A stretch of 64,000 nt of DNA from Novosphingobium nitrogenifigens DSM 19370 (lineage in GTDB: Bacteria; Pseudomonadota; Alphaproteobacteria; Sphingomonadales; Sphingomonadaceae), in assembly GCF_000192575.1 (NCBI RefSeq), contig NZ_GL876933.1, positions 594,698-658,697 on the forward strand, read 5' to 3'. Position 1 is the stretch's first letter. Each line of letters opens with the position of its first letter. The notes beneath the pieces were generated by a model, which saw nothing but the letters and a program-made list of their open reading frames with translations, had not been told where the DNA came from and searched no databases. Shown here one piece after another: positions 24,832 to 33,629 of the stretch. Both the position numbers and the translations under genes were made by a program.

Positions 24832-25254
24832 ATGTCGCCGATGACCGCTTTTCGCGCCTTTTTCCTTGCCCATCGCAGCATGGCTCTGGCCGTGATCGCG
24901 CTGGCTTTGGTGATGAAGGCGATCATCCCGGCTGGATACATGCTCGACCAGGCCGCAGCGGGCGGGGGCAAAGTCCTGACCGTGCGGATCTGCGATGATG
25001 CGGCCGATTTCGGCCATGCGATCGTGCGCGACATCCATCTGGGCGGCAAGAGCGCGGGCAAGCACGAACGGGCGGGGGAAACCTGTCCGTTCACGGCGCT
25101 TGGCATGGCCGGGCTGAGCGGGGTCGATCCCGTTCTTTTGGCAGCCGCCCTTGCCTTTGTCATGGCTCTTGCTTTCGCGCCCCGGTTGCTTCCCGCACCC
25201 CGGCGCGCGGCCTATCTGCGACCGCCTTTGCGCGCGCCACCGGTTTTCGGCTGA
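24832..25254 (+). CDS. DUF2946-type small membrane protein
   Basis: A 140-residue protein with a first transmembrane helix (MALAVIALALVMKAIIPAGYM, about 16-36), a hydrophilic middle with two Cys (ICDDAADF and ETCPF) and a second helix (VLLAAALAFVMALAFAP). This layout, AxxPAGYM after TM1 followed by a Cys-containing segment, is that of DUF2946 proteins, which are often encoded with copper-related genes. ATG at 24832 or 24841. It is followed after a hairpin by a Cys-rich secreted protein (25332), and the two probably belong together. No function is established. Confidence 0.7.
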   Translation: MSPMTAFRAFFLAHRSMALAVIALALVMKAIIPAGYMLDQAAAGGGKVLTVRICDDAADFGHAIVRDIHLGGKSAGKHERAGETCPFTALGMAGLSGVDPVLLAAALAFVMALAFAPRLLPAPRRAAYLRPPLRAPPVFG

Positions 25255-25273
25255 TCTCCTGACTTTCAAGAGA

Positions 25274-25298
25274 GGCTGTCGCAGGGTTTGCGACAGCC
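25274..25298 (+). terminator. Stem-loop between DUF2946 and the Cys-rich protein
   Basis: Arms GGCTGTCGCA (25274-25283) and TGCGACAGCC (25289-25298) enclose 5 nt, with no T-run after. It could reduce read-through or process the transcript between the two genes. Confidence 0.45.
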
Positions 25299-25331
25299 GG
25301 GCCGACTTTACGTTCCCCGAGAGGAAAACCG

Positions 25332-26309
25332 GTGAAATTCCTTCGTTTCGCAGTCGCGGGCTCTGCCGCGCTGCTCACGCTCGCTCCTGCGGCGGCTTTT
25401 GCCTGTGCCTGTGGTTGCGGTATTTTCGATGTGGGCGACGGCACGGTGATGCCGTCGCAGACGGGCGATGGCATCACGCTCTGGGCTCGCTATGCGCACA
25501 TGGTGCAAAGCGACTTGCGCGAAAAGGGCCATGGTGCCGATGCCGCAGACAATCCCGACAAGCGCATCGCGACCGATTTCTACACCATCGGCGGCCAATA
25601 CGCGATCAACCGCAAGTGGACGGTCATGGCGCAATTGCCGATCGTCGACCGTTCGTTCACGACCACGGACGAAGGCGATTATGCCGCGCCCGAGGGGACG
25701 GTGAACACGCGCCACATGACGGCGGCGGGCGATGCCATGGTGCGGCTGACTTATACCGGCCTTTCCCCCGATCAGACCACGGGCGTCGGGATCGGCGTCA
25801 AACTGCCGACCGGACGCTGGCACAGCTACAAGGGGCCCTTGGGCGGCGATGCATTCGATCGCGATACCCTGCCGGGATCGGGCAGCACCGATCTTCAGTT
25901 CCACGCCTATCACGTCGGGCAGGTCCACGGCGCGCTCAGCTATTATGCGCAGGGACAGTTTCAGTTCGCGGTCGCGTCGCAGGACGGCTATCGCCCCGGC
26001 AACGAATTCGATGCGGCGGTGGGGCTGACTTACGACATGGGGCGGAGCGGGCTGGCGCCGTCGCTTGCCTTGCTGGGGTCGGTGCGCGCGCGCGATACCG
26101 GGGTGAATTCCGACACCGACAATACCGGCTACAGCCGCTTGCTGATCGCGCCGGGGCTCAAAGTCCGGCTCAACCGGCGCATGTCGGTCTTTGGCGATGT
26201 GGAAGTGCCGATTGCCCAATATGTCCGCTCGGCCGATCCGGCGAGCGGCGACGCCGGGCAGCTGGTCGCGCCGGTGACGTTTCGTCTCCAGATCAATTTC
26301 ATGATCTGA
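25332..26309 (+). CDS. Putative outer-membrane beta-barrel protein with CACGCG motif
   Basis: A 325-residue protein of no family I can name firmly. It has a signal peptide (residues 1-23, ...APAAAFA) directly followed by CACGCGIFDVGDG, so three Cys lie at the mature N-terminus; this may be a metal or redox site, or, less likely, a lipoprotein start. The remainder alternates short amphipathic strands and turns (YAINRKWTVMAQLPIVDRS, LSYYAQGQFQFAV, FRLQINFMI), ending in a hydrophobic residue, as in transporter-like outer-membrane barrels. The DUF2946 neighbour hints at metal export or sensing (inference). Start ATG follows GAGAGGAAAACCG. Confidence 0.65.
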   Translation: MKFLRFAVAGSAALLTLAPAAAFACACGCGIFDVGDGTVMPSQTGDGITLWARYAHMVQSDLREKGHGADAADNPDKRIATDFYTIGGQYAINRKWTVMAQLPIVDRSFTTTDEGDYAAPEGTVNTRHMTAAGDAMVRLTYTGLSPDQTTGVGIGVKLPTGRWHSYKGPLGGDAFDRDTLPGSGSTDLQFHAYHVGQVHGALSYYAQGQFQFAVASQDGYRPGNEFDAAVGLTYDMGRSGLAPSLALLGSVRARDTGVNSDTDNTGYSRLLIAPGLKVRLNRRMSVFGDVEVPIAQYVRSADPASGDAGQLVAPVTFRLQINFMI

Positions 26310-26427
26310 AAGGGGGCCGGAGTTCCGTTTGGCGGCGTTCCGGTTTTCTCATCCCTCAACGCTCTTGACCGCTTCGGCACACAGGGGGCAGACCTGCGAT
26401 CCCAACCGGAGAGGAGCCTGTTCCCCC

Positions 26428-26799
26428 ATGTTCAGTCACATCATGATCGGCGCCGATGATATCGACGCCGCCAAGACGTTCTATGACGCGACCTTCGCCG
26501 CATTCGGCGGCGGCCCCGGCGTGATCGACCCCAAGGGGCGCCTGATCTATCAGCATAACGGCGGCATTTTCATCGTGACCAAGCCGATCAACGGCGAACC
26601 GGCCTGTGGCGCCAACGGCGGCACGATCGGGTTCAAGATGACGCCCGAACAGGCCGATGCCTGGTGGAAGGCCGGACAGGAAGCAGGCGGCACCGCGTGC
26701 GAAGATCCGCCGGGACCGCGTGAAGGCTCGCCCTATTACCTCGCCTATCTCCGCGATCCCACCGGCAACAAGCTCTGCGCGCTCGACGTGATCGCCTGA
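26428..26799 (+). CDS. VOC-family (glyoxalase/dioxygenase superfamily) protein
   Basis: A 123-residue single vicinal-oxygen-chelate unit: MFSHIMIGADDIDAAKTFYDA opens the beta-alpha-beta-beta-beta module and YLAYLRDPTGNKLCAL closes it with the usual metal-side Asp-Pro-x-Gly-Asn motif. It stands before S-formylglutathione hydrolase. A VOC protein often accompanies the glutathione-dependent formaldehyde oxidation genes, but adhC is not in this stretch. Its reaction is unknown; glutathione-linked chemistry is inferred. The ATG at 26428 follows GGAGAGGAG. Confidence 0.87.
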   Translation: MFSHIMIGADDIDAAKTFYDATFAAFGGGPGVIDPKGRLIYQHNGGIFIVTKPINGEPACGANGGTIGFKMTPEQADAWWKAGQEAGGTACEDPPGPREGSPYYLAYLRDPTGNKLCALDVIA

Positions 26800-26943
26800 T
26801 CCCGTGGCGGTGCCGCCCTTTCGACGACGTCGGAATGGCGGCCCGCCCATGATCGGGGGCCGGTATTAGCGAAAAAGCGGTTCATCTCTTTCCAACCAAT
26901 GGTCTAGACCGCGCCGCGATCCCGAAATTGAGGTGGAGTTCCC

Positions 26944-27783
26944 GTGGAAACGCTTTCGACCAGCAAGGCTCATGGCGGCACGCTCGGCGTCTATCGTCAC
27001 GCATCGAGCGCGACCGATACCGACATGACCTTTTCCGTTTTCGTGCCCCCGCAGGCAGAGGAAGGCGGCAAGCTGCCGGTTCTCTTCTATCTCTCGGGCC
27101 TGACCTGCACCCATGCCAATGTCACGGACAAGGGCGAATATCGTCGCGCCTGTGCCGAACACGGCATCATTTTCGTCGCGCCCGATACCTCGCCGCGTGG
27201 CGAAGGCGTCGCTGACGATCCTGAAGGAGCCTATGACTTCGGTCTGGGCGCCGGGTTCTACGTCAATGCGACGGTTTCGCCGTTCGCGGCCCATTATCGC
27301 ATGTGGGACTACATCGCCGAGGAACTGCCCGCGCTCGTTGCCGCGCATTTCCCGATCGATCCGGCTCGCATGGGCATTACCGGTCACTCGATGGGCGGCC
27401 ATGGCGCGCTGACGCTGGGGTTGACCTATCCCGACCGTTTCCGCTCGCTTTCCGCCTTCGCGCCGATCGTCGCGCCCGGACAGGTTCCCTGGGGGCACAA
27501 GGCGCTCGGCGGCTATCTCGGGGAAGACCGGACCGGCTGGCGCAGTCACGATGCAGTGGCGTTGATCGAGGACGGCCATCGTCCGGCCGGGGACATCCTG
27601 GTCGATCAGGGCGATGCTGACAGCTTCCTTGCCGAACAGCTGCGTCCGCAATTGCTGTGCGAAGCTGCCGACCGGGCCGGAGTGGACCTCACTCTGCGCA
27701 TGCAGCCGGGCTACGACCACAGCTACAACTTCATTTCGACATTCATGGCCGATCACATCCGCTGGCACGCCGAACGTCTGTGA
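26944..27783 (+). CDS. fghA: S-formylglutathione hydrolase
   Basis: A 279-residue esterase-D family enzyme: LFYLSGLTCTHANVTDKGEYRR near the N-terminus is diagnostic, the nucleophile is in GHSMGGHGAL, the acid in DQGDADSF and the His in YDHSYNF. It hydrolyses S-formylglutathione to formate and glutathione in formaldehyde detoxification. The likely start is GTG at 26944, preceded by GAGGTGGAG. The usual partner, S-(hydroxymethyl)glutathione dehydrogenase, must lie elsewhere. Confidence 0.93.
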   Translation: METLSTSKAHGGTLGVYRHASSATDTDMTFSVFVPPQAEEGGKLPVLFYLSGLTCTHANVTDKGEYRRACAEHGIIFVAPDTSPRGEGVADDPEGAYDFGLGAGFYVNATVSPFAAHYRMWDYIAEELPALVAAHFPIDPARMGITGHSMGGHGALTLGLTYPDRFRSLSAFAPIVAPGQVPWGHKALGGYLGEDRTGWRSHDAVALIEDGHRPAGDILVDQGDADSFLAEQLRPQLLCEAADRAGVDLTLRMQPGYDHSYNFISTFMADHIRWHAERL

Positions 27784-27792
27784 TCCCTGCTA

Positions 27793-27823
27793 CATCCCGC
27801 GCGCCGTTCCGGGGCGCGGGATG
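27793..27823. terminator. GC-rich hairpin between convergent fghA and nusB
   Basis: Arms CATCCCGCGC (27793-27802) and GCGCGGGATG (27814-27823) with an 11-nt loop, in the 60-bp gap between two converging genes. No strong T-run on either side. Confidence 0.55.
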
Positions 27824-27843
27824 CGATCAGGTCAAAATGGGGC

Positions 27844-28290
27844 TCAGCGAACGTCCTTGGCGAGGGCGTCGAGCAGGCCGTTGACGAACTTCGCTTCGCG
27901 CGCGTCGAAGAAGGCATGGGCGACGTCGAGATATTCGTCGATCACCGTGCCGACGCCGATGTCGCTGCGCGCCAGCAATTCGTAAGTCCCCGCGCGCAGG
28001 ATCTGCAACATGGTCTTGTCGAGGCGGGACAGCGACCAGCCCTGGGCCAGACGCTCGGTCAGCTTTGCATCGATCTCGTCGCGGCGTGCGACGACGCCCT
28101 TTACCACGTCATCGAAAAACGCGACGTCGGCATCGAGATATTCGACATCCTCGATCTCGCGACCGAGCCGGTGACGATGGAATTCATCGAGCAGCGTCGT
28201 CAGTTCGGGCTGCTCCATTTCAAGCTGGTACAGCGCCTGAACGGCGGCGAGACGGGCGGCCGAGCGGGCCTTGGCTTCGATACGGCTCAT
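27844..28290 (-). CDS. nusB: Transcription antitermination factor NusB
   Basis: A 148-residue all-helical NusB. ARLAAVQALYQLEM and LTERLAQGWSLSRLDKTMLQIL are conserved, and the C-terminus FVNGLLDALAKDVR is typical. It binds boxA RNA with NusE (S10) to prevent premature termination in rRNA operons. Its ATG at 28290 overlaps the hisD stop by 4 nt, giving the unit hisG-hisD-nusB, an arrangement common in sphingomonads. Confidence 0.95.
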   Translation of the reverse strand: MSRIEAKARSAARLAAVQALYQLEMEQPELTTLLDEFHRHRLGREIEDVEYLDADVAFFDDVVKGVVARRDEIDAKLTERLAQGWSLSRLDKTMLQILRAGTYELLARSDIGVGTVIDEYLDVAHAFFDAREAKFVNGLLDALAKDVR

Positions 28291-29579
28291 ATTCCCAGCC
28301 TTACTTCGATGGAACGGGCATGTGCGGTCAGCCCTTCGGCATTGGCAAGTTCGATCGCGGCCGGACCGACCACGCCGAGCGAGTTGCCGCCGACCGCAAT
28401 GAACGAGGTGCGCTTCATGAAATCGAGCACCGACAGGCCCGATGAGAAACGGGCGCGACGACCGGTCGGCAGGACGTGGTTGGGTCCTGCGACATAGTCG
28501 CCGATGGCTTCGGGCGTCATCCGCCCGAGGAAAGCCGATCCGGCATGGCGGACATGGGCGAACAGGGCCTCGGGATCGTCGGTCGCGATCTCGATGTGTT
28601 CGGCCGCGATCCGGTTGGCAAGAGCCGGGGCTTCGTCGAGCGAGTCGACGATGATGATCGTGCCGTAGGTGTCCCAGCTTTCGCGCGCGATGCCGGCCTT
28701 GGGCAGCAGGGCGATTTCCTTTTCGACTTCTGCCGCGACGGCATCGGCAAAGGCCGCGTCGTCGGTGATCAGGATCGATTGCGCGGCCGGGTCGTGTTCG
28801 GCCTGGCTCAGGAGATCGGCGGCGATCCACTGCGGATTGTTCTTGGCGTCGGCGATCACGAGGATTTCCGAAGGGCCTGCGACCATGTCGATGCCGACCA
28901 CGCCGTAAAGCTGGCGCTTGGCTTCCGCGACCCAGGCATTGCCGGGGCCGGTGATGACGTCGACCGGACGAATGCGCTCCGTCCCATAGGCGAGTGCGGC
29001 GATCGCCTGCGCCCCGCCCACGCGCCAGATTTCATCGACACCGGCCAAGTGCGCAGCGGCAAGGACCAGCGGATTGATTTCGCCGTCCGGGGTCGGCGTT
29101 GCGATCACCAGGCGCTCGACGCCCGCGACCTTGGCCGGAATCGCATTCATCAGCAGCGAGGAAGGATAGGCCGCGCGACCGCCCGGAACATAGAGCCCGG
29201 CCCCGTCGACACCGCGCCAGATCGCGCCGAGGCGAATGCCGTGTTCGTCGGTATAGTCGCGGTTCTGCGGAAGCTGTGCCTCGTGATAGGCGGTGATCCG
29301 CTGGGCCGCGAGTTCGAGCGCGGCGCGCAAGTCCGGGGTCAGCGCGTCGAAAGCCTCGCGACAGGCTTCAGGCGCGATGCGCCAGTCCGCTTCGCTCTGA
29401 GGCGCAAAGCGGTCGAACCGCTCGCTGTATTCGGCCAAGGCTTCATCGCCGCGCGCACGCACGTCGGCGATGATTGCCGCGACGTCACGGGCGACATCGG
29501 CATCGCTTTCACGGCGATCGTCGACCATGCGGTCGAACGCAGCGGCAAAGCCCGGTTCGGAAGAGACGAGACGCAGCAT
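28287..29579 (-). CDS. hisD: Histidinol dehydrogenase
   Basis: A 430-residue zinc enzyme for the last two steps of histidine synthesis (L-histidinol to L-histidine with 2 NAD+). The signature is seen in LVIATPTPDGEINPLVLAAAHLAGVDEIWRVGGAQAIAALAYGT (split over the standard NAD/substrate region) and GPSEILVIAD, with the Zn-binding EHDPAAQSIL block. Length is normal. It is coupled on both sides: TGATG with hisG and a 4-nt overlap with nusB. Confidence 0.96.
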   Translation of the reverse strand: MLRLVSSEPGFAAAFDRMVDDRRESDADVARDVAAIIADVRARGDEALAEYSERFDRFAPQSEADWRIAPEACREAFDALTPDLRAALELAAQRITAYHEAQLPQNRDYTDEHGIRLGAIWRGVDGAGLYVPGGRAAYPSSLLMNAIPAKVAGVERLVIATPTPDGEINPLVLAAAHLAGVDEIWRVGGAQAIAALAYGTERIRPVDVITGPGNAWVAEAKRQLYGVVGIDMVAGPSEILVIADAKNNPQWIAADLLSQAEHDPAAQSILITDDAAFADAVAAEVEKEIALLPKAGIARESWDTYGTIIIVDSLDEAPALANRIAAEHIEIATDDPEALFAHVRHAGSAFLGRMTPEAIGDYVAGPNHVLPTGRRARFSSGLSVLDFMKRTSFIAVGGNSLGVVGPAAIELANAEGLTAHARSIEVRLGI

Positions 29580-30244
29580 CAGGCAGCCTTTCGGCGGGCG
29601 ACGAGTTCGCGGAAAGCATCGACGAGCGCGCCCAGACGCGCACTGTCGGTCTTGAGCGCGGCGCGATTGACGATCAGGCGGGCCGAAACCGGCAGGATCT
29701 GGCTGGTTTCGACAAGCCCGTTTTCCTTGAGCGTGCGCCCGGTGGAAACGAGATCGACGATCCGGCTGGCAAGGCCCAGCGACGGCGCGAGTTCCATCGC
29801 GCCGTTCAGCTTGACCACTTCGGCCTGAACCCCGAGCCGTTCGAAATGGCGGCGCGTAAGGTTGGGATACTTGGTCGCGACGCGCGCATGGCTTTCATGC
29901 GCATTGGCGCCGCTTTCGACCAGGCCGACGGGTTCTGCCACCGACAGGCGGCAATGCCCGATGTCGAGATCGACCGGAGCGTAAAGGTCGGCATAGTCGA
30001 ATTCGTCGATCACGTCCGATCCGACGATTCCGGCCTGTGCAGCCCCATGCGCGACGAACGTGGCGACGTCGAAGGCGCGCACGCGGATGATGCGCACGTC
30101 GGGGCGGTTGGTGGCAAAGCTCAAGGCGCGCGAGCTCTTGTCGAAGAACTCGGCCTCGGGCACTACTCCTGCCTGTTCGAGCAGGGGCAGCGCTTCATCG
30201 AGAATGCGACCCTTGGGCAGGGCAAAGACAAGTGACGCGGTCAT
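29579..30244 (-). CDS. hisG: ATP phosphoribosyltransferase, short form
   Basis: A 221-residue HisG catalysing the first committed step of histidine synthesis (ATP + PRPP). [16 protein letters not shown] is the family start, and [14 protein letters not shown] contains the PRPP loop. It lacks the C-terminal regulatory domain of long HisG, so it belongs to the short form that needs the HisRS-like subunit HisZ for activity and feedback by histidine; hisZ is not adjacent here. First gene of the hisG-hisD-nusB unit; ATG at 30244, divergent from the DUF2332 gene across 42 bp. Confidence 0.95.
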   Translation of the reverse strand: MTASLVFALPKGRILDEALPLLEQAGVVPEAEFFDKSSRALSFATNRPDVRIIRVRAFDVATFVAHGAAQAGIVGSDVIDEFDYADLYAPVDLDIGHCRLSVAEPVGLVESGANAHESHARVATKYPNLTRRHFERLGVQAEVVKLNGAMELAPSLGLASRIVDLVSTGRTLKENGLVETSQILPVSARLIVNRAALKTDSARLGALVDAFRELVARRKAA

Positions 30245-30286
30245 GGCCCATGCGCCCTATGGCAAAGGGCCGGAAAGGGCAACCTC

Positions 30287-31378
30287 GTGGAACCGATGAC
30301 AGCAGGCGATCCGCTATCCCGCACTCCCGTTTCGGCAAATTCCCTCGCTCTGGCCGCGCTTGAATGGATGGCCGACTATACCGCGCGGGCCGGGGCACCG
30401 GCGACCGGACGGATCGCGCGGGCACAGATCGCGCTCATGTCCGGGTCGACGGAGGTCGGGCGGCGACTGGCATCCTGGCCCGATACCGCGATGGAGGACG
30501 CGCTGGCGCTGCGGCTTGCCGGAGGGCTCCATCATCTGGTCCTGACCGGGACCGACCGGCGCCTCGCCCCTGTCTATGCCGGGGAAATTGTCGATCAGAA
30601 TGAAGTGGATGCGCTGGTTGGCGCGATCGTTGCCGATCATGACGCGCGTCTCCTGCCGTGGCTCGACGGCCCGCCCCAGACCAACGAAGCGGGACGCTCG
30701 GCCAGCATCATGGCCGCGCTCCTGTGGCTGTCGGAGCGGATGGGCCCAAGGTTCGAACTCAATGAACTGGGGGCGAGCGCGGGGATCAATACCATGCTCG
30801 ACCGTTTCCGTTTCGACCTTGGCGGCACGACGACCGGTCCCCTGGCGTCACCGATGCAGATTGCGCCCGAGTGGAAAGGTCCGCCGCCGCCCTCGGCGCG
30901 AATCGACATCGTCGGGATTCGGGGCTGCGATCGGGCTCCGGTCGATCTGGCTGACCCGGCGCAGGCCTTGCGCCTGAAATCCTATGTCTGGCCGGAAATG
31001 ACCGAGCGCATGGCCCGGATCGATGCCGCCATTGCGCTCGCCCGGATGCAGCGGCCAAGGCTCGACCGCGCCGAGGCCTGCGACTGGGTGGGCGCGCGCC
31101 TTGCGTCGCCGCAACCGGCCGACACCACGCGGGTCTTCTTCCACTCGATCGTCTGGCAATACCTGCCCGAAGCGACGCGGGAGCAGATCACGCGGGGGAT
31201 CGAGGCGATGGGAGTGCAGGCGACCACTTCGCGACGGCTCGCGTGGATCCGGCTGGAAACCAACCGGCAGACGTTCCGCCACGAATTGTCGGTGCGGTTC
31301 TGGCCGGGGGATGGGGAGGCGCTTGTTCTGGGAACTGCCCATGCCCACGGCGCCTGGGTCGAATGGTTTGCGGCCTAG
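30287..31378 (+). CDS. DUF2332 family protein
   Basis: A 363-residue cytoplasmic protein of the uncharacterised DUF2332 family. Family features are FELNELGASAGINTMLDRFRF around residue 160 and the C-terminal half ending in HAHGAWVEWF. The GASAGI pattern near a Rossmann-like context suggests an S-adenosylmethionine-type fold, but activity is unknown. GTG at 30287 or ATG at 30296 may start translation. Its TAG stop (31376-31378) shares bases with the TAG stop of the convergent ltrA gene. Confidence 0.8.
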   Translation: MEPMTAGDPLSRTPVSANSLALAALEWMADYTARAGAPATGRIARAQIALMSGSTEVGRRLASWPDTAMEDALALRLAGGLHHLVLTGTDRRLAPVYAGEIVDQNEVDALVGAIVADHDARLLPWLDGPPQTNEAGRSASIMAALLWLSERMGPRFELNELGASAGINTMLDRFRFDLGGTTTGPLASPMQIAPEWKGPPPPSARIDIVGIRGCDRAPVDLADPAQALRLKSYVWPEMTERMARIDAAIALARMQRPRLDRAEACDWVGARLASPQPADTTRVFFHSIVWQYLPEATREQITRGIEAMGVQATTSRRLAWIRLETNRQTFRHELSVRFWPGDGEALVLGTAHAHGAWVEWFAA

Positions 31379-32604
31379 GCGCGGATCAGGCCGCGCCGGG
31401 CAAGGCGCGGGCGCCAGCCGCCGTGATAGGAGCCCCATTCCCACACCGCGACGACCAGCAGGGCGACTGAACAGAGCGCGGCAAAGCCGACCGCCGGGAT
31501 CGGCACGACCAGCGCCGCGACGACCAGCGTGAAGAGCAGCACCAGACCGGCAAGATGGCTGAGCGGCAGATTGCGGTGGGGGCTGAATGCCCGCTTGAAC
31601 AGGGCAAGGCCGGTCAGGAACACGATCAGGCCGCCCGCCGCCGCCGCGATCAGGACCGGTTCGGCTGGCCCCTCCGGATGGCTCATCAGGGCCGCGTCAG
31701 CGACTGCCGTGGCGACAATGCCCGCGACGATCGGCATGTGCAGATAGGTATAGGCGCCGCGTGCGATGCGTCCGGCCTCGGCATTGCGGGCGATGTGCTG
31801 GGCCCCGCGTTCGGCGCCGCGGTCGAAATAGATCCACCACATCAACGCCGAGCCGACGAAGCAGGCGAGAAAGGCGGCAATCGAAGGAAGCGTGGGATCG
31901 CTCTCGGCAAAAGTCGATCCGGTCACGACGATCCCTTCGCCCAGCGCGATCAGGACGAAGAGCGAGGCGCGTTCGGCAATATGGCCGCCGGAAATATCCC
32001 AGTCCGCCGCACTCGATCGGCCGAGCCCGGGCACGCGGAAGAACGCCAGCGGTCCGCCGTATTCGATGGCGAGCGCCAAGCCCCACAGGGCAATGCGACC
32101 TGCGCCCGGCGTTGCGGCGCCCGCGAACCAGAACGGGGCCGAGGCGACGAACCACAAGGCGATGCGCAGCATGTTGCGGCTGCCCTGGGGGTGTTCGCGG
32201 CGCATGACCCAGACCATGAACAGGGTCCGCCCGATTTCGAGCAGGCAATACGTTCCCGCGAACGCGATCGCGTGGAATCCGGGATCGAAAGCATGGGGCA
32301 GGGTCATCGCCAGGACGAGGCTGGCCAGCATGGCCGCGAGCATCATCAGGCGCACCGGCACGCTGTCGGGATTGGCCCAGTTCGTCGCCCAGGCGGTATA
32401 GATCCACGCCCACCAGATCGCGAGGAACAGGATCGCGGCCTCGACCAGCCCGACAGGATCGGAATGGACATGCAGGAAATGCGAAATCTGCGTTATGGCA
32501 AAGACATAGACGAGGTCGAAGAACAGTTCGAGATTGGTGACGGCGGCGTGCCCGCCCTGATGGCGGCGCAACAGGCCGGGCGCGGCCGCCGGTTCGTCAG
32601 CCAT
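31375..32604 (-). CDS. ltrA: Low temperature requirement protein A (LtrA)
   Basis: A 409-residue polytopic membrane protein. It starts with VTNLELFFDLVYVFAITQISHFL, the LtrA family signature, and has about 12 hydrophobic segments; GLGRSSAADWDISGGHIAERASLFVLIALGEG is a second conserved block. The family is named from a Listeria low-temperature mutant; its molecular role is unknown. ATG at 32604 lies inside the end of bolA (8-nt overlap), so the two are probably co-transcribed. Confidence 0.88.
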   Translation of the reverse strand: MADEPAAAPGLLRRHQGGHAAVTNLELFFDLVYVFAITQISHFLHVHSDPVGLVEAAILFLAIWWAWIYTAWATNWANPDSVPVRLMMLAAMLASLVLAMTLPHAFDPGFHAIAFAGTYCLLEIGRTLFMVWVMRREHPQGSRNMLRIALWFVASAPFWFAGAATPGAGRIALWGLALAIEYGGPLAFFRVPGLGRSSAADWDISGGHIAERASLFVLIALGEGIVVTGSTFAESDPTLPSIAAFLACFVGSALMWWIYFDRGAERGAQHIARNAEAGRIARGAYTYLHMPIVAGIVATAVADAALMSHPEGPAEPVLIAAAAGGLIVFLTGLALFKRAFSPHRNLPLSHLAGLVLLFTLVVAALVVPIPAVGFAALCSVALLVVAVWEWGSYHGGWRPRLARRGLIRA

Positions 32605-32878
32605 TCGCCTCGCCCGGTGCGCGGGCCCTGACGGCCAGGGCATGGACACGCCCGCCCGGAATGTCGCCGAGCGCGGCATTGACCATGCGCTGACGGGCAA
32701 GGCGCGACTGGCCGGTAAAGGCTGCGCTTTCGATCACCACGGTGAAATGCGATTCGCCCGAGCCGTCGTGCCCGGCGTGGCCGTGATGATGGTGGCTGTC
32801 ATTGATGACATCGAGCAGGGTCGGGGCAAAGGCGGTGGTGAGCCTTTCCCTGATTTCATGAGCAACGGATCCGGTCAT
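32597..32878 (-). CDS. bolA: BolA-family protein
   Basis: A 93-residue BolA-like protein. It has the helix IRERLTTAFAPTLLDVINDS, a His-rich loop (SHHHHGHAGHDG) in the position where BolA binds an iron-sulfur cluster with glutaredoxin, the strand ESHFTVVIESAAF and the conserved RQRMVNAALGD helix. Such proteins act in iron homeostasis and cluster trafficking. ATG at 32878 (GGATGGAAG upstream) or at 32887. It overlaps ltrA by 8 nt and is divergent from the J-domain gene. Confidence 0.9.
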   Translation of the reverse strand: MTGSVAHEIRERLTTAFAPTLLDVINDSHHHHGHAGHDGSGESHFTVVIESAAFTGQSRLARQRMVNAALGDIPGGRVHALAVRARAPGEANG

Positions 32879-32918
32879 GGCTTCCATCCTAACCGATCAC
32901 GCGCCATGGGGAAGGGGC

Positions 32919-33509
32919 ATGAAACAGGACAGATTCCATGGACGGGTGCGTGGGGCGACGCATCCCTGCTGCGTGCCCGGCTGTACCCAGCCCGGGGAAT
33001 TCCGTGCGCCCGGCGTGCGCCCGTCCGGTTTCGACGGACCCGGCGACTATCGCTGGTTCTGCCTCGAACATATCCGCGCGTTCAATCAGGGGTACGATTT
33101 CTTTCGCGGCATGAGCCCGGAACAGATCCAGCGCGCCCAATCGCCGATTTCGGGCTGGGAAAGCGAAAACCGCGCATTCCGTCCGGATGCCGGGATCGAT
33201 CAGGCGCCGCGCTGGAACGACTTTGCCGACCCGCTTGATGCAATTCACGCGCGTGCCCGGATGCGGCGGGACGATTATCTCAAAGGACAGGATGCGGCCC
33301 GGCGCGGGCTCAATCCGGCGGACCGGCGCGCCTATGAAGTGCTCGGGCTGGATTTCGACGCCGATCGGCGGGCCTTGCGCGGGCGCTATTCCGAACTGGT
33401 GCGGCGCTATCACCCCGATCGCAATGGCGGGGATCGTTCGCACGAGGCGCGCCTCACCGAAGTGATCGACGCCTACAACCACTTGCGGCGCCTGCCCTCT
33501 TTTTCCTGA
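32919..33509 (+). CDS. J-domain protein with N-terminal Cys cluster
   Basis: A 196-residue co-chaperone. The C-terminal about 60 residues form a J domain (AYEVLGLDFDADRRALRGRYSELV, then the HPD motif in RYHPDRNGGD) that would stimulate a DnaK-type ATPase. The N-terminus has CCVPGCTQPGEF and WFCLEHIRAFN, a CxxxxC/CxxH set that could bind zinc. There is no Gly/Phe-rich or DnaJ zinc domain, so it is a specialised J protein. ATG at 32919 (GGGGAAGGGG upstream) was chosen because a start at 32877 would sit exactly on the bolA start codon of the other strand. Confidence 0.87.
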   Translation: MKQDRFHGRVRGATHPCCVPGCTQPGEFRAPGVRPSGFDGPGDYRWFCLEHIRAFNQGYDFFRGMSPEQIQRAQSPISGWESENRAFRPDAGIDQAPRWNDFADPLDAIHARARMRRDDYLKGQDAARRGLNPADRRAYEVLGLDFDADRRALRGRYSELVRRYHPDRNGGDRSHEARLTEVIDAYNHLRRLPSFS

Positions 33510-33587
33510 AAACGCCGTCTTTTCGTGAAAGAAGCCCGGTGGGGCCGAAAGGCCAATTGCCGATCGGCCTTCGGAATGAAAAAGAAG

Positions 33588-33629
33588 GCCCCTCTCCCCT
33601 AGATTTTGGGGGACTATAGGGAGAGGGGC
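33588..33629. terminator. Long inverted repeat in the 33510-33777 gap
   Basis: Arms GCCCCTCTCCC (33588-33598) and GGGAGAGGGGC (33619-33629) with a 20-nt loop. The gap between the convergent J-domain and membrane-protein genes holds this element and otherwise no gene that I can support; it may terminate transcription from either side. Confidence 0.45.

Noticed and set aside
32877..32918. Possible start of the J-domain protein at 32877
   Set aside because: It would overlap the bolA start codon on the opposite strand; ATG at 32919 has a good ribosome site.
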